From positions 1 to 64,000 of the forward strand of contig NZ_QUNO01000020.1 in the NCBI RefSeq assembly GCF_003387475.1: a stretch of 64,000 nucleotides of DNA, written 5' to 3'. Positions 51,185-59,787 of this stretch are shown here, piece after piece. Under the pieces are notes generated by a model that searched no databases, was not told the origin of the DNA, and saw nothing but the letters and a program-made list of their open reading frames with translations. The position numbers and the translations under genes are program-made. Within the stretch, counting starts at the first letter, position 1. Every line of letters begins with the position of its first letter. This DNA comes from Kutzneria buriramensis. GTDB taxonomy: Bacteria; Actinomycetota; Actinomycetes; Mycobacteriales; Pseudonocardiaceae.

Positions 51185-52927
51185 GTGCTGACCGCCTCGA
51201 TGATCGTCGACTCGTGGAACGCCTCGAATCCGAGGGTGTCGCCGGACGGCCGCTGGGTGGCGTACGAGCGGCGACCGGTGGGGCATTCGGACCAGGAGCC
51301 GGTCAGCGAAGTGTGGCTCGCTTCTCTCGAATCGACGCCGCGTCGCCTGGCCGTCGGGTCGAATCCGCGCTGGGCCTCGGACTCGCGGTCCGTGTTCGTC
51401 GTCGACGGCGTTGAGCTGCGTCGAATCGCCTTGTCCGGCGGGGAAACCGTGGTGGTCGAGTGGGACGCCGGTATCGACGACTTCCTGCCGCTCGTCGACG
51501 GCATCGCCTTCATCGCCGCCGATTCGCCTGCCACCGACGACATCGAGGTGCGCGGCGAGTTCCGGCCGTCACGACTGAGGTTGTTCCGCGACGGCGAGAT
51601 TCGTGTCCTGTACGGGGATCGGCACGTCAGCGAGATCGCCCAGCAGCCCGGCGGCGGGCCGCTGGCCGTGCTCACCTGGTCGCGCCCCGAGCTGTATCCC
51701 GGGCTGCTGCACCCCGAGCTGCACGTCGTCGAGCTGTCCGGGGAGGTCCGCGACCTGGGGCCGGCGGCGGTCGAGGCGCATTCGCCCGTGTGGCGGCGGG
51801 CCGGCGACTGGCGGATCGCCTACCTCGGCCAGACCGGGCCGAGTCTCCAGTCCGGGACCGCCGTCTACGACGTCGTCGACGGCAACCTCACTCTCGGCCT
51901 GCCGGCGTGCCCGTTCGAGCTCGTGCAGACCGACGACGGCGACCCGCTCATGGTCGTCGCGGAGGGGCTGGACACCGCCATCCACCGCCTTGCCGCCGGG
52001 CTGGTCTCGCGGCACACGGGCCTGGTCAAGGAGGTCAGTGTCGGCGGCGATTCCCTTGCTGCGGTCGTCAGCACCGCGTACGAGCCGCAGGACGTGCATC
52101 TCAACGGAGTTCGGGTCACCGACACGCGGCCGTGGGCCCGTGAGATCGAGTGGGGCACCCAGTCGCGGCTGGAGTACCAGGCAGCTGACGGGCTGGAGCT
52201 GGAGGGGCTGCTGGTGCTGCCGCCCGGATCCGGCCCGTTTCCGCTGGTCACCGTCGTGCATGGCGGTCCTTACGACCGGCACTCCGACCATCTCGGCCTG
52301 CACTGGGTCCCGTCCGGGCAATGGCTCGCGCTCGCCGGCTACGCCGTGTTCCTACCCAATCCGCGCGGCAGCCAGGGGCGGGGGCACGAGTTCGCGACCG
52401 CCGTCAGCGGGGCCGTCGGGCAGGAGGAGTGGACCGACATCCTCACCGGCATCGACCTGCTCGTCGCCGACGGCGTCGCCGATCCCCGACGGCTCGCCAT
52501 CGCCGGCTGGAGTCACGGCGGGTTCATGGCCGCGTGGGCCGTCGGGCACACCGACCGCTTCGCCGCCGCGATCGTCGGCGCCGGCGTCACCGACTGGGGA
52601 ATGCTCGCCGGGAGCGGCGAATGGGGCCTGTTCGAGGCCGCGCTGGGCGGCAGCACCGGCTGGGAGGGTGTCGGCCCGCACCGGCACGATGAGCTCAGCC
52701 CCATCTCGTTCGCCTCCCAGGTGCGGACTCCCGTGCTCATCCTGCACGGTGCCGCCGACACCAATGTGCCGCTTTCCCAAGCGGAATACTTCCACCGCGC
52801 CCTGGACCACCACGGCGTCGAGCACGAGTTCGTCGTCTATCCCCGTGAGGGGCACCGCTTTCGGGAACGCCGCCACCAGCTCGACGTGCTCGACCGCGTG
52901 CGGGCCTGGCTCGATCGCCGGCTGTGA
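51185..52927 (+). CDS. S9 (prolyl-oligopeptidase-like) serine peptidase
   Basis: A 580-residue cytoplasmic protein. An N-terminal beta-propeller (about 10-320; repeated VSPDGRWVAYER-type blades) is followed by the alpha/beta-hydrolase domain with GWS443HGG, the Asp in HGAADTNVP and the His in REGHRF. It resembles dipeptidyl/acylaminoacyl-peptidases. The GTG start 51185 gives a normal N-terminus. Divergent from the M64 gene across 84 bp. Confidence 0.9.
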   Translation: MLTASMIVDSWNASNPRVSPDGRWVAYERRPVGHSDQEPVSEVWLASLESTPRRLAVGSNPRWASDSRSVFVVDGVELRRIALSGGETVVVEWDAGIDDFLPLVDGIAFIAADSPATDDIEVRGEFRPSRLRLFRDGEIRVLYGDRHVSEIAQQPGGGPLAVLTWSRPELYPGLLHPELHVVELSGEVRDLGPAAVEAHSPVWRRAGDWRIAYLGQTGPSLQSGTAVYDVVDGNLTLGLPACPFELVQTDDGDPLMVVAEGLDTAIHRLAAGLVSRHTGLVKEVSVGGDSLAAVVSTAYEPQDVHLNGVRVTDTRPWAREIEWGTQSRLEYQAADGLELEGLLVLPPGSGPFPLVTVVHGGPYDRHSDHLGLHWVPSGQWLALAGYAVFLPNPRGSQGRGHEFATAVSGAVGQEEWTDILTGIDLLVADGVADPRRLAIAGWSHGGFMAAWAVGHTDRFAAAIVGAGVTDWGMLAGSGEWGLFEAALGGSTGWEGVGPHRHDELSPISFASQVRTPVLILHGAADTNVPLSQAEYFHRALDHHGVEHEFVVYPREGHRFRERRHQLDVLDRVRAWLDRRL

Positions 52928-52944
52928 GAGCGTCCACTGTGGAC

Positions 52945-53460
52945 CTACAGGCTCGGCGCCTCCAGGCCCGTCAGCAGGTAGGCGATGTCCAGGCCGGTGA
53001 GCAGGTAGTCGACGAAGATCTGGTTGTTCAGCGCCCACCGCCCGCGGGCCCGCCGCACGAGTTCGATCGCCGCGTGCGGGTTGACGTGCAGCTCGATCAG
53101 GATCTGCGCGGTGAGCAGGCCGGACCGGTTGTAGCCGCTGTGGCAGCGGATCAGCACCTTGCGCCCCATGCGCACCCGGTCGCCGGTCCATTCCGCCAAC
53201 TCCCGGAGCCGGGCGATCTGCTTGGGCGTGAGCGGCCCGTCCGGGATCTGGTAGACAATGTGCCGCTTGCCCTTCTGCGGGCCGTGGCCGGGCTGCTTGT
53301 AGAGGCTGATCACCAGGTCGAACTCGTCCGTGACGACGGCGTCCCGCAGCTCACCCTTCTCGTCCACGTACTCGTGGCCGCCCATCCACAGGTCGTCGAA
53401 GACCTCGTTCCACGGCGACCGCGGCGGCGGTATGTTCCGGTCCTGGTGTGAGGTCCCCAC
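52945..53460 (-). CDS. protein-tyrosine/dual-specificity phosphatase
   Basis: A 171-residue cysteine phosphatase with the P-loop C106-HSGYN-R112-SG. Dual-specificity phosphatases share the HCxxGxxRS form; here the residue before Cys is Arg (IRCHSGYNRSG). The general acid is probably the Asp of QIPDGP. GTG 53460 has GGAG upstream. Convergent with the S9 peptidase. Confidence 0.85.
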   Translation of the reverse strand: MGTSHQDRNIPPPRSPWNEVFDDLWMGGHEYVDEKGELRDAVVTDEFDLVISLYKQPGHGPQKGKRHIVYQIPDGPLTPKQIARLRELAEWTGDRVRMGRKVLIRCHSGYNRSGLLTAQILIELHVNPHAAIELVRRARGRWALNNQIFVDYLLTGLDIAYLLTGLEAPSL

Positions 53461-53513
53461 TCGCCCATGCTCCCACGCCGTGGCACGGTCCGTCGCTGAC
53501 CGGTCACGACGTG

Positions 53514-54461
53514 TCACTTGAGGTCGATGGCGGGCCGGAGCAGCAGCGTGTCGCTGTAGGCGGCGGGGGAGTTGAGCCACTCGCCGAAGTCGACGTCACG
53601 GTAGGCGGTGGCGAGGGTGAGCCAGGCCAGGAACGCCCCCGCTCCGCCGCACTCCGTGCCACCGCCGTCGCCGCCGCAGACGATCGTCGGCTCGGACGTC
53701 CATTCGTGGCGGTAGGAGTCCTGCCCGATGCGCAATCCCCACAGGTTCGGCTTGTGCTGCACACCGTCCGGGTCGTCGTACGGGGAGCGGTCGCCACGGC
53801 AGTCGTCGCCCCAGCGGAACAGGGTGGTGGCCCCGGCGCCGCATGCGTACTCCCACTCGTCGGGGCTGGCCGGCCGCAGTCCCAACTCGGTCACGCGCCG
53901 CACGGCGTCGGCGTAGGTGACGTCCTCGATGACCTGCGCCTCGGCGATGCCACCGTCCTGGTCGAACCGGATTCGCACGCCGTCGCCGTCGCCTGTGGAG
54001 GTGATCTCGCAGCCGGGCTTCGGACCCAGGTGGGCGATGACCTCCTGCACCCGAGGGTCGTCGGCGTCGACGTCGACCCGGCACCCGTCGAACGCCTCGA
54101 TGCCGACCAGCACCGCCGGCAGGTCAACAGTTCGCACCGGCGAGGTCATGGCGTCGACGTGCTCGGCCAGCGGCGGCAGGTCGTACTCGTCGACGCTGTC
54201 GGCGTAGCTCTCGGCCTGCGCCTCGGTGGGCGTGAACCGGTGACCGTCGAAGCCCAGTGTCACGCGATCTGCCGGCAGCAGCGAGAACCGCAGGCCGTCC
54301 CGCTCGAACACCGCGATGCGCTGCCGCCGACCGGCGTACTCGCGAGCGCGTACGCCGATCAGCGCCAGGTCGTTCTCGCTCGCGATCGCCCGCGCGACCT
54401 CCGTCGCCGACTCGTCGGACAGGTCCCGCCACGCGGCGGCCGTCAGGTCTGCATGCGGCAC
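53514..54461 (-). CDS. hypothetical protein with FGE-sulfatase-like C-terminus
   Basis: A 315-residue protein. The last ~120 residues (RPASPDEWEYACGAGATTLFRWGDDC, then NLWGLRIG) have the signature of formylglycine-generating-enzyme/SUMF1-like domains, but the catalytic Cys pair of true FGEs is not evident. The N-terminal ~190 residues are not recognisable and are acidic. GTG 54461 is 7 bp after the MFS stop, so it is likely co-transcribed with that gene. Confidence 0.72.
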   Translation of the reverse strand: MPHADLTAAAWRDLSDESATEVARAIASENDLALIGVRAREYAGRRQRIAVFERDGLRFSLLPADRVTLGFDGHRFTPTEAQAESYADSVDEYDLPPLAEHVDAMTSPVRTVDLPAVLVGIEAFDGCRVDVDADDPRVQEVIAHLGPKPGCEITSTGDGDGVRIRFDQDGGIAEAQVIEDVTYADAVRRVTELGLRPASPDEWEYACGAGATTLFRWGDDCRGDRSPYDDPDGVQHKPNLWGLRIGQDSYRHEWTSEPTIVCGGDGGGTECGGAGAFLAWLTLATAYRDVDFGEWLNSPAAYSDTLLLRPAIDLK

Positions 54462-54468
54462 CGCGGCA

Positions 54469-55506
54469 TTAGATCAGCACGCATATCAGGGCCGCGACCG
54501 GCACGACCGAGAACGCGCCCGCGGCCCCGAACTGGTCGGTCAGGCGGCCGGCGATGCCCTGGCCGACGGCGGTGCCGACCGGCCCGCCGGCGCTCAGCAC
54601 GGCGATCACGGTGCCGACCCGCCCGGCCGCAAACCGTTCTGCTGCCAGGAAAAGCTTGACCATGTACGGCGCGATGGTCGCGCCGCCGAGGATCATCGCC
54701 GCCGGCAACGGCACCACCCCGTACGCGCCTGCGGCCACGACGGTCATGCCGACCATCAGCACTGCGCCGGAAACCCTGCGGGGAAGACTAATCCAGCCGC
54801 TGATCAGCCCACCTATCCCGCTGCCGACGCCGAGCAGCGCGTAGAGCGGTCCGGCCGAGCCGTGCGCGGTGCCGCCGGTCTGCACCGCGCCGAAGATCGC
54901 CCCCACCGACGCCATGGCCACCACAAGAGCCGCGATGGGAAGCCATCGCACAGCGCCCGCAGCCTGCCCGGCGGGCCGCCCGGCGTCATAGCGCAGCGCG
55001 AACGGGAAAGCGGCGCCCACCAACAGCATCAGCATGACCGGCAGCCCGGCCAGGATCGGGCCGAGAATGAAGCTCAGCTCGTCGGCGGCGGCCTCGAAGG
55101 ACAGCGCCACGGGCAGCAGGTCGGGGCGGCGCAGCGTCCAGTGCACTCGAACCAGCGGCCCGACCTGCGGCTGGGTCAGCCCGACGAGCGCCGTCATCGG
55201 CCATGCCGCCCAATCGTGCGGCGACGTGCCGAGCATGACGCCAACGGCAGTGGCGTTGAGCAGCGCCGTCACCACGCCGACGCGGCGCGGACCGTGGCGG
55301 TCCGCCATGCGGCCGACGATGAGGCCGCCGGCGGCGATGGCGACGCTCTGGGCGGCGGCGATTTCACCGGCCTGGGTGAAACCGACGCCGCCGGCCCGCA
55401 GCCATAGCAGCGTGGCCAGGGGCAGCATCGCGTAGGGCAGCCGGGCCATGACACCCAGCGCCAGGAACAGGGGACCGGACGAGCGCACGAGCTCGCGGTA
55501 GGACAT
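54469..55506 (-). CDS. MFS transporter, short form
   Basis: A 345-residue MFS protein with about 11-12 helices and the loop motif GRMADRHGPRRVGVV. It is shorter than typical (about 400), having a compact C-terminal half that ends abruptly in ALICVLI. The substrate is unknown; sequence style resembles drug or sugar efflux proteins of actinomycetes. Confidence 0.8.
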   Translation of the reverse strand: MSYRELVRSSGPLFLALGVMARLPYAMLPLATLLWLRAGGVGFTQAGEIAAAQSVAIAAGGLIVGRMADRHGPRRVGVVTALLNATAVGVMLGTSPHDWAAWPMTALVGLTQPQVGPLVRVHWTLRRPDLLPVALSFEAAADELSFILGPILAGLPVMLMLLVGAAFPFALRYDAGRPAGQAAGAVRWLPIAALVVAMASVGAIFGAVQTGGTAHGSAGPLYALLGVGSGIGGLISGWISLPRRVSGAVLMVGMTVVAAGAYGVVPLPAAMILGGATIAPYMVKLFLAAERFAAGRVGTVIAVLSAGGPVGTAVGQGIAGRLTDQFGAAGAFSVVPVAALICVLI

Positions 55507-55620
55507 GAATGTCTCCCGGGCACACCTCGGGGACGCGCCTACCCAGCCACCAGACGCGTGCCCTGTCCCGGTTCTGCCGCGAGCGTAGCGCGAAACGCGG
55601 GCACGGCGAATAATCCCGGC

Positions 55621-55965
55621 ATGGCCTACGACCTCGAGCTGGCCGAACGGATCCGCGCGCTGGTCGCCGCCGAGACCGGCGTCGACGAGAAGCGCATGTT
55701 CGGCGGCCTTGCCTTTCTGGTCAACGGGAACATGTCGGTGGCGGCCAGCGGACAGGGCGGCCTGTTGGTGCGGGTCGACCCGGCCGACGCCGGCCCGTTG
55801 ATCGACGACAAGCTGGTGGCGCCGATGGTGATGGGCGGCCGGGAGATGACCGGCTGGCTGTTCGTCGACCTGGCCGCGGTGGCGGCTGACGAGGACCTTG
55901 CGGTGTGGGTGAACCGCGGCGTCGGCTTCGCGAAGTCGTTGCCGGCCAAGAAAGCGAAGCGGTGA
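55621..55965 (+). CDS. TfoX/Sxy N-terminal domain protein
   Basis: A 114-residue stand-alone TfoX-N domain: AYDLELAERIRALVA, KRMFGGLAFLVNGNM, LLVRVDP and a Lys-rich tail (KSLPAKKAKR). In gamma-proteobacteria TfoX activates competence; the role in actinobacteria is unknown. Its TGA stop lies inside the first TGACAAC repeat of the next gene's promoter. Confidence 0.88.
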   Translation: MAYDLELAERIRALVAAETGVDEKRMFGGLAFLVNGNMSVAASGQGGLLVRVDPADAGPLIDDKLVAPMVMGGREMTGWLFVDLAAVAADEDLAVWVNRGVGFAKSLPAKKAKR

Positions 55966-56021
55966 CAACTAGGGGTTGACGTGACAACCGGGGGTTGTCA
56001 CGATGGTGTCATGACAACCCC
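55963..56021. promoter_or_regulatory. TGACAACC repeat operator
   Basis: Four related sites: tgacaact (55963), tgacaacc (55982) opposite ggttgtca (55993, a perfect 8-bp dyad with a 3-nt centre), and tgacaacc (56012) over the start codon of the HTH gene. Regular spacing of about 19-30 bp suggests cooperative autorepression. Confidence 0.65.
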
Positions 56022-56223
56022 AGACGATCCGCATCGTGAGACCTACGACCGCATCAAAGAGGTTCGGGAGCAGGCGATCCACCACACCCGTCTGGCCCGG
56101 GAGTACGCCACCGAGCGGCGGAGGCTGATGGAAGGCCTCATCGCCCAGGGCGTCAGCCAGTCCGACATCGCCCGCGAACTCGGCGTCAGCCGTCAGGCCA
56201 TCCAGAAGATGCTGTCCCTCTAG
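56011..56223 (+). CDS. small HTH DNA-binding protein
   Basis: A 70-residue protein: a basic N-terminal helix (ETYDRIKEVREQAIHHTRLA) and a C-terminal helix-turn-helix with SQSDIARELGVSRQAIQKM. The HTH resembles sigma-70 region 4 or resolvase-tail HTHs. ATG 56011 sits in the last copy of the operator repeat, pointing to tight autoregulation. Its 3' end overlaps the S1 gene by 38 bp on the other strand. Confidence 0.8.
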   Translation: MTTPDDPHRETYDRIKEVREQAIHHTRLAREYATERRRLMEGLIAQGVSQSDIARELGVSRQAIQKMLSL

Positions 56224-56737
56224 TCAACGACGTTCGGCGACGGAGGCGGTCGACTTCCGCCACCACGACGGTGATCTCGTCGCCGGCTGTCACATCGATT
56301 TCGTTGGTGTAGAGAAAGCCGGTGATGTCCTCGGTGAGTTGTACGAACACACCGAACGGCACGACTTTGGCCACGGTGCCAAGGATTTCCTGACCAGCGG
56401 CGAGATCGGTGGTGGCGTAGGGATCCGGTTGAAGTGCCTTCAGCGACAGCCTGGCTTCGCCGTTCCATGTGTCGAACTGGAGGAACTCGCCGGAAACCCG
56501 TTGGCCCACCTGGACAACATCGTTGACGTCGTCGAAATGTCGCCACGTCAGTTCGGGATAGGTGACGAATCCGACGCCGTCGAAAATCGGGTGCTGAGGG
56601 CCGTCGTCCAGCGCCACGAACACGCCGAACGGCCGGATCGACGCCACCGTCCCGGACAGGATCTTGCCACGCTCACACGCCTTGAGGAACGCCCACAGCT
56701 CAGGGTTCTGCTCCTCATCGAGGTCGACGTTGATCAC
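56186..56737 (-). CDS. protein with two S1 RNA-binding domains
   Basis: A 183-residue protein. Two OB-fold S1 domains are visible: about 25-100 (ILSGTVASIRPFGVFVALDDG) and 115-170 (ILGTVAKVVPFGVFVQLTE, then GFLYTNEI). The N-terminus is acidic (VDLDEEQNPELWAF). The GTG 56737 start lacks an ideally spaced ribosome site. It probably binds RNA or the ribosome; the role is unknown. Confidence 0.82.
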   Translation of the reverse strand: MINVDLDEEQNPELWAFLKACERGKILSGTVASIRPFGVFVALDDGPQHPIFDGVGFVTYPELTWRHFDDVNDVVQVGQRVSGEFLQFDTWNGEARLSLKALQPDPYATTDLAAGQEILGTVAKVVPFGVFVQLTEDITGFLYTNEIDVTAGDEITVVVAEVDRLRRRTSLTRGTASSGWPDG

Positions 56738-56773
56738 CTCGCCAGGAAGTCCTTGGGCACCTGCGAATCATAG

Positions 56774-58018
56774 TCACGCCTTGAGCAGCCGGTCCCGAAC
56801 ATCCGGCACGGCATACGAGACGGTGTCGCGGTCGAGGGTGGCGCCGGTGACGTGCGGCAGGTGCACCAGCACGTCGTACGCCGCCATGGCATCGACCTCG
56901 GCGTAGACCACCCCGTACCGCTGCTCCTTTACGGCCCGCACGGTGGCCTCGTCGGTGGGGGACAGCCGCCGCAGGTCGACGGCGAACGGCTCGTCGCCGG
57001 CACGGCTGGCGGCCATCAGGCCGTCGAGGCTGTCCGGCTTGGGCTCGTCGAGGTCGGCGAACATGACGCCCTCGTAGAAACCGGCCGTGTAGTTGAGGGT
57101 CTGCCCGCCGCCGGTCGTGGTGCCGACGATGCGGTACTCGTCGCCGAGGCGGTCGGACAGATGCACACCCATCGTCGCCATCGGGCGGGTGTTGGTGAGC
57201 GCCGCCGGCAGGCGCTGGACGTGCGCGTTGTGCTCGACGAGCACGATCCGCTCCTCGCGCCGCAGGATCCACTCGACGGTGTCGGCGATGGTGACCTCGC
57301 GAACCTCCATGCCGCCGGCCTGGTCGCCGCGCGCCATCCCGCGGGCGGTGCCGTCCAGCCCGATGGTGACGTCGAGGGCCCGCAGCGCGCGCTGGTACGC
57401 CTCGATGGAGGTCCGCCGTACGTAGCCGATCCGCCCGGAGGTCAGCCGGCAGCGCAGATCGGCGAGACCGGCGGTGAGGCTGTCCTTGTCGGCGCTCTGT
57501 GTGTACGCGTTCAGCGCCGTGAGCTGCGAGAACGCCGACGCTCCGGACAGGGAGAGCGCGATCTCGCGGATGCGGGGGTCGACCTCGAACTGTGGGTCGG
57601 CCTCGGCCAGGTAGGCGAGCACGGCGTCCAGGCCGGGCAGAGTGGACGCGTTCGAGCCGGGCAGATCCGTGCCGTAGAAGGCGATCCGATGCTCGCGCAT
57701 CCATTCCAGGTGCGCGCGCATCTCCGTCCAGAGGCCCATCAGGCCGGTCACGCCGTTGGCCAGCACGTCGCCGAGCTGCCGCGTGTCGTCGCCGCGCACC
57801 CAGTCGGCGACGCCCCAGCCCTCCACGAAGCCGCTCTCCATCGCGTACGTGCGGAAGCCGTGCCGCTCGACCAGGTGCCGCAGCAGGCGGGTGCGCAGCA
57901 GGTACTGCTCGCGGTTGTAGTGCGAGCTCTCGCCGATCGCGACCACCCGCGCGCCGCCGATGGCCTGGGCCAGGCGGTCGAGGTCGTCGAGTCCGAACAT
58001 CGCCGCGTCGCTGAGCAT
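56774..58018 (-). CDS. erythromycin-esterase-family protein
   Basis: A 414-residue EreA/EreB-like enzyme: IGESSHYNREQ with E30 and H33 (activated-water catalysis), MESGFVEGW, EHNAHVQR and TTTGGGQT. EreA/EreB hydrolyse the macrolide lactone; many homologues have other substrates. A divergent ArsR-type regulator gene 65 bp away and the operator at 58040-58057 suggest drug- or metabolite-induced expression. Confidence 0.87.
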   Translation of the reverse strand: MLSDAAMFGLDDLDRLAQAIGGARVVAIGESSHYNREQYLLRTRLLRHLVERHGFRTYAMESGFVEGWGVADWVRGDDTRQLGDVLANGVTGLMGLWTEMRAHLEWMREHRIAFYGTDLPGSNASTLPGLDAVLAYLAEADPQFEVDPRIREIALSLSGASAFSQLTALNAYTQSADKDSLTAGLADLRCRLTSGRIGYVRRTSIEAYQRALRALDVTIGLDGTARGMARGDQAGGMEVREVTIADTVEWILRREERIVLVEHNAHVQRLPAALTNTRPMATMGVHLSDRLGDEYRIVGTTTGGGQTLNYTAGFYEGVMFADLDEPKPDSLDGLMAASRAGDEPFAVDLRRLSPTDEATVRAVKEQRYGVVYAEVDAMAAYDVLVHLPHVTGATLDRDTVSYAVPDVRDRLLKA

Positions 58019-58039
58019 CGTGGTTCCCCCTCCGGTTGC

Positions 58040-58057
58040 GTTCCCAACTTTGAGAAC
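58040..58057. promoter_or_regulatory. operator between esterase and ArsR genes
   Basis: gttcccaactttgagaac is a near-palindrome (7 of 9 positions), with an additional half-site tgggaa at 58069-58074. It covers the divergent promoter and is likely bound by the ArsR-type protein. Confidence 0.55.
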
Positions 58058-58083
58058 GGTACCAGATGTGGGAATGTAACGGC

Positions 58084-58638
58084 GTGGACCAGCTCGACCT
58101 GCTTCTGCACCCGATCCGGCTGCGCATCGTGCACGCCATGTCCGGCGACCGCGTGCGGACGACGACCGACCTGTGCCGGCAGTTGCCGGACGTGCCCAAG
58201 ACCAGCGTCTACCGGCACGTCGGGCTGCTCGCCGACGGCGGCATCCTGGAGGTCGTCGAGGAGCAGCGGGTGCACGGGGCCGTCGAGCGGCATTACCGAC
58301 TGCGGCGCGGCGGCGCGGTGATCGACCGGGAGACCGCGCTGGCGATGACCCTGGACGACCATCGCCGCGGATTCACCGGAGCCATGGCGTCGCTGCTCGC
58401 CGAGTTCAACGCCTACCTGGACCGCGAGGACGCCGATCCGCCCGCCGATTCCGTCGGTTACAAGCAGGGCGTGCTGTGGGTGGATCCGGCCGAGATGGAG
58501 GAGCTGGCGCTCGAGGTGGTCGAGGTGTTCCGCCGGCGGGCCGCGAACGGCCCCGGCGGCGCGCGGCGGCCGTACCTGACCAGCCTGATCATGTTCCCTA
58601 CGGAGCCAGCCCACCCCGACGGATCAGCTGGCGGATGA
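58084..58638 (+). CDS. ArsR-type winged-helix regulator
   Basis: A 184-residue regulator. The HTH (LLLHPIRLRIVHAMSG, then CRQLPDVPKTSVYRHVGLLADGGI) has the ArsR/HTH_20 form, and no metal Cys motif is present. The C-terminal ~100 residues form a helical domain resembling ligand-binding ArsR-like proteins. GTG 58084 is preferred; ATG 58066 would put the start in the operator half-site. It overlaps the convergent acyl-CoA dehydrogenase by 41 bp. Confidence 0.85.
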   Translation: MDQLDLLLHPIRLRIVHAMSGDRVRTTTDLCRQLPDVPKTSVYRHVGLLADGGILEVVEEQRVHGAVERHYRLRRGGAVIDRETALAMTLDDHRRGFTGAMASLLAEFNAYLDREDADPPADSVGYKQGVLWVDPAEMEELALEVVEVFRRRAANGPGGARRPYLTSLIMFPTEPAHPDGSAGG

Positions 58639-59749
58639 TGACGTCCCGCTGGATCTCGTTCGTGCCCTCGCCGACGATCATCAGCGGCGCGTCCCGGAAG
58701 TAGCGCTCCACGTCGAACTCCGTGGAGTAGCCGTGGCCGCCGTGCACGCGGATGGCGTTGAGCGCGATCTCCATCGCCGTCTCCGAGCAGAACAGCTTGG
58801 CCATGCCCGCCTCCAGATCGGCCCGCTCGCCCGAGTCGTAGCGGGTGGCGGCGTGCAGCAGCAGTTGACGCGCCGCCGTCAGCTTCGTCGCCATGTCCGC
58901 CAGCAGCGTGCCGACCGCTTGGTGCTGCCAGATCGGCTTGCCGAACGATTCCCGTTGCTGGGCGTACGCGAAGGCGTCGTCGAACGCCGCCCGTGCCACC
59001 CCCGTCGCCCGCGCCGCCACCTGGATCCGGCCGATCTCCAGGCCCTGCATCATCTGCCCGAAGCCCTCGCCCTCGGTGTCGCCGAGCAAAGCCGTCGAGG
59101 GCACTCGGCAGTCCTGAAAGGACAGTTCGCAGCTCTCGACGCCCTTGTAGCCCAGCTTCGGCAGATCGCGACTGACCGTGAACCCCGGCCCTTTCTCCAT
59201 CAGCAGCACGCTCATGCCGCGATGCGCGGGTTCCGCGTTCGGATTTGTCTTGCACAGCACCGCCACCAGGCCGGCTCGGCGGGCGTTGGTGATCCACGTC
59301 TTGCTTCCGTTGACCACGTACTCGTCGCCCTGCCTCGTGGCCACCGTCCTGAGCGCCTGCAAGTCCGACCCGCCGTCCGGCTCCGTCAGCGCCATCGCCG
59401 CCCGCAACTCACCCGTCGCCATCGCCGGCAGGTAGCGCCGTCGCTGCTCCTCGGTTCCGTGTCGTAGCAACAGTTTCGCCACCACTGTGTGGCCGCCCAT
59501 TGCCCCCGCCAGGCTCATCCACCCCCGTGCCAGCTCCTCCGTCACCATCGCGAAGCATGCCGTCGACACCTCCGCCCCGCCGTACGCCTCCGGTATCGCC
59601 AGCCCGAACACCCCGAGCAGCTTCATCTGCTCGATCAGCGCCTCCGGATAGGTGTTGCCGTGCTCGAGTTCCCGCGCCACCGGCCGCACCGCCCGGTCCA
59701 CGAAGTCCCGCACCGTGTCGACGATCGCCTGCTCCACGCTGTCCAGCAC
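58598..59749 (-). CDS. acyl-CoA dehydrogenase
   Basis: A 383-residue FAD enzyme: alpha N-domain, MALTEPDGGSD flavin loop at about 114-124, beta-domain and C-terminal helices with HGGHGYSTEF and the catalytic-type E361 in VGEGTNEIQ. This group includes short/branched-chain and (R)-benzylsuccinyl-like dehydrogenases. It has no beta-oxidation neighbours, so the substrate is open. Confidence 0.9.
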   Translation of the reverse strand: MLDSVEQAIVDTVRDFVDRAVRPVARELEHGNTYPEALIEQMKLLGVFGLAIPEAYGGAEVSTACFAMVTEELARGWMSLAGAMGGHTVVAKLLLRHGTEEQRRRYLPAMATGELRAAMALTEPDGGSDLQALRTVATRQGDEYVVNGSKTWITNARRAGLVAVLCKTNPNAEPAHRGMSVLLMEKGPGFTVSRDLPKLGYKGVESCELSFQDCRVPSTALLGDTEGEGFGQMMQGLEIGRIQVAARATGVARAAFDDAFAYAQQRESFGKPIWQHQAVGTLLADMATKLTAARQLLLHAATRYDSGERADLEAGMAKLFCSETAMEIALNAIRVHGGHGYSTEFDVERYFRDAPLMIVGEGTNEIQRDVIIRQLIRRGGLAP

Positions 59750-59787
59750 GTACGAACCCCTTCCACCCCGCCCACCGTACCCCGTGG

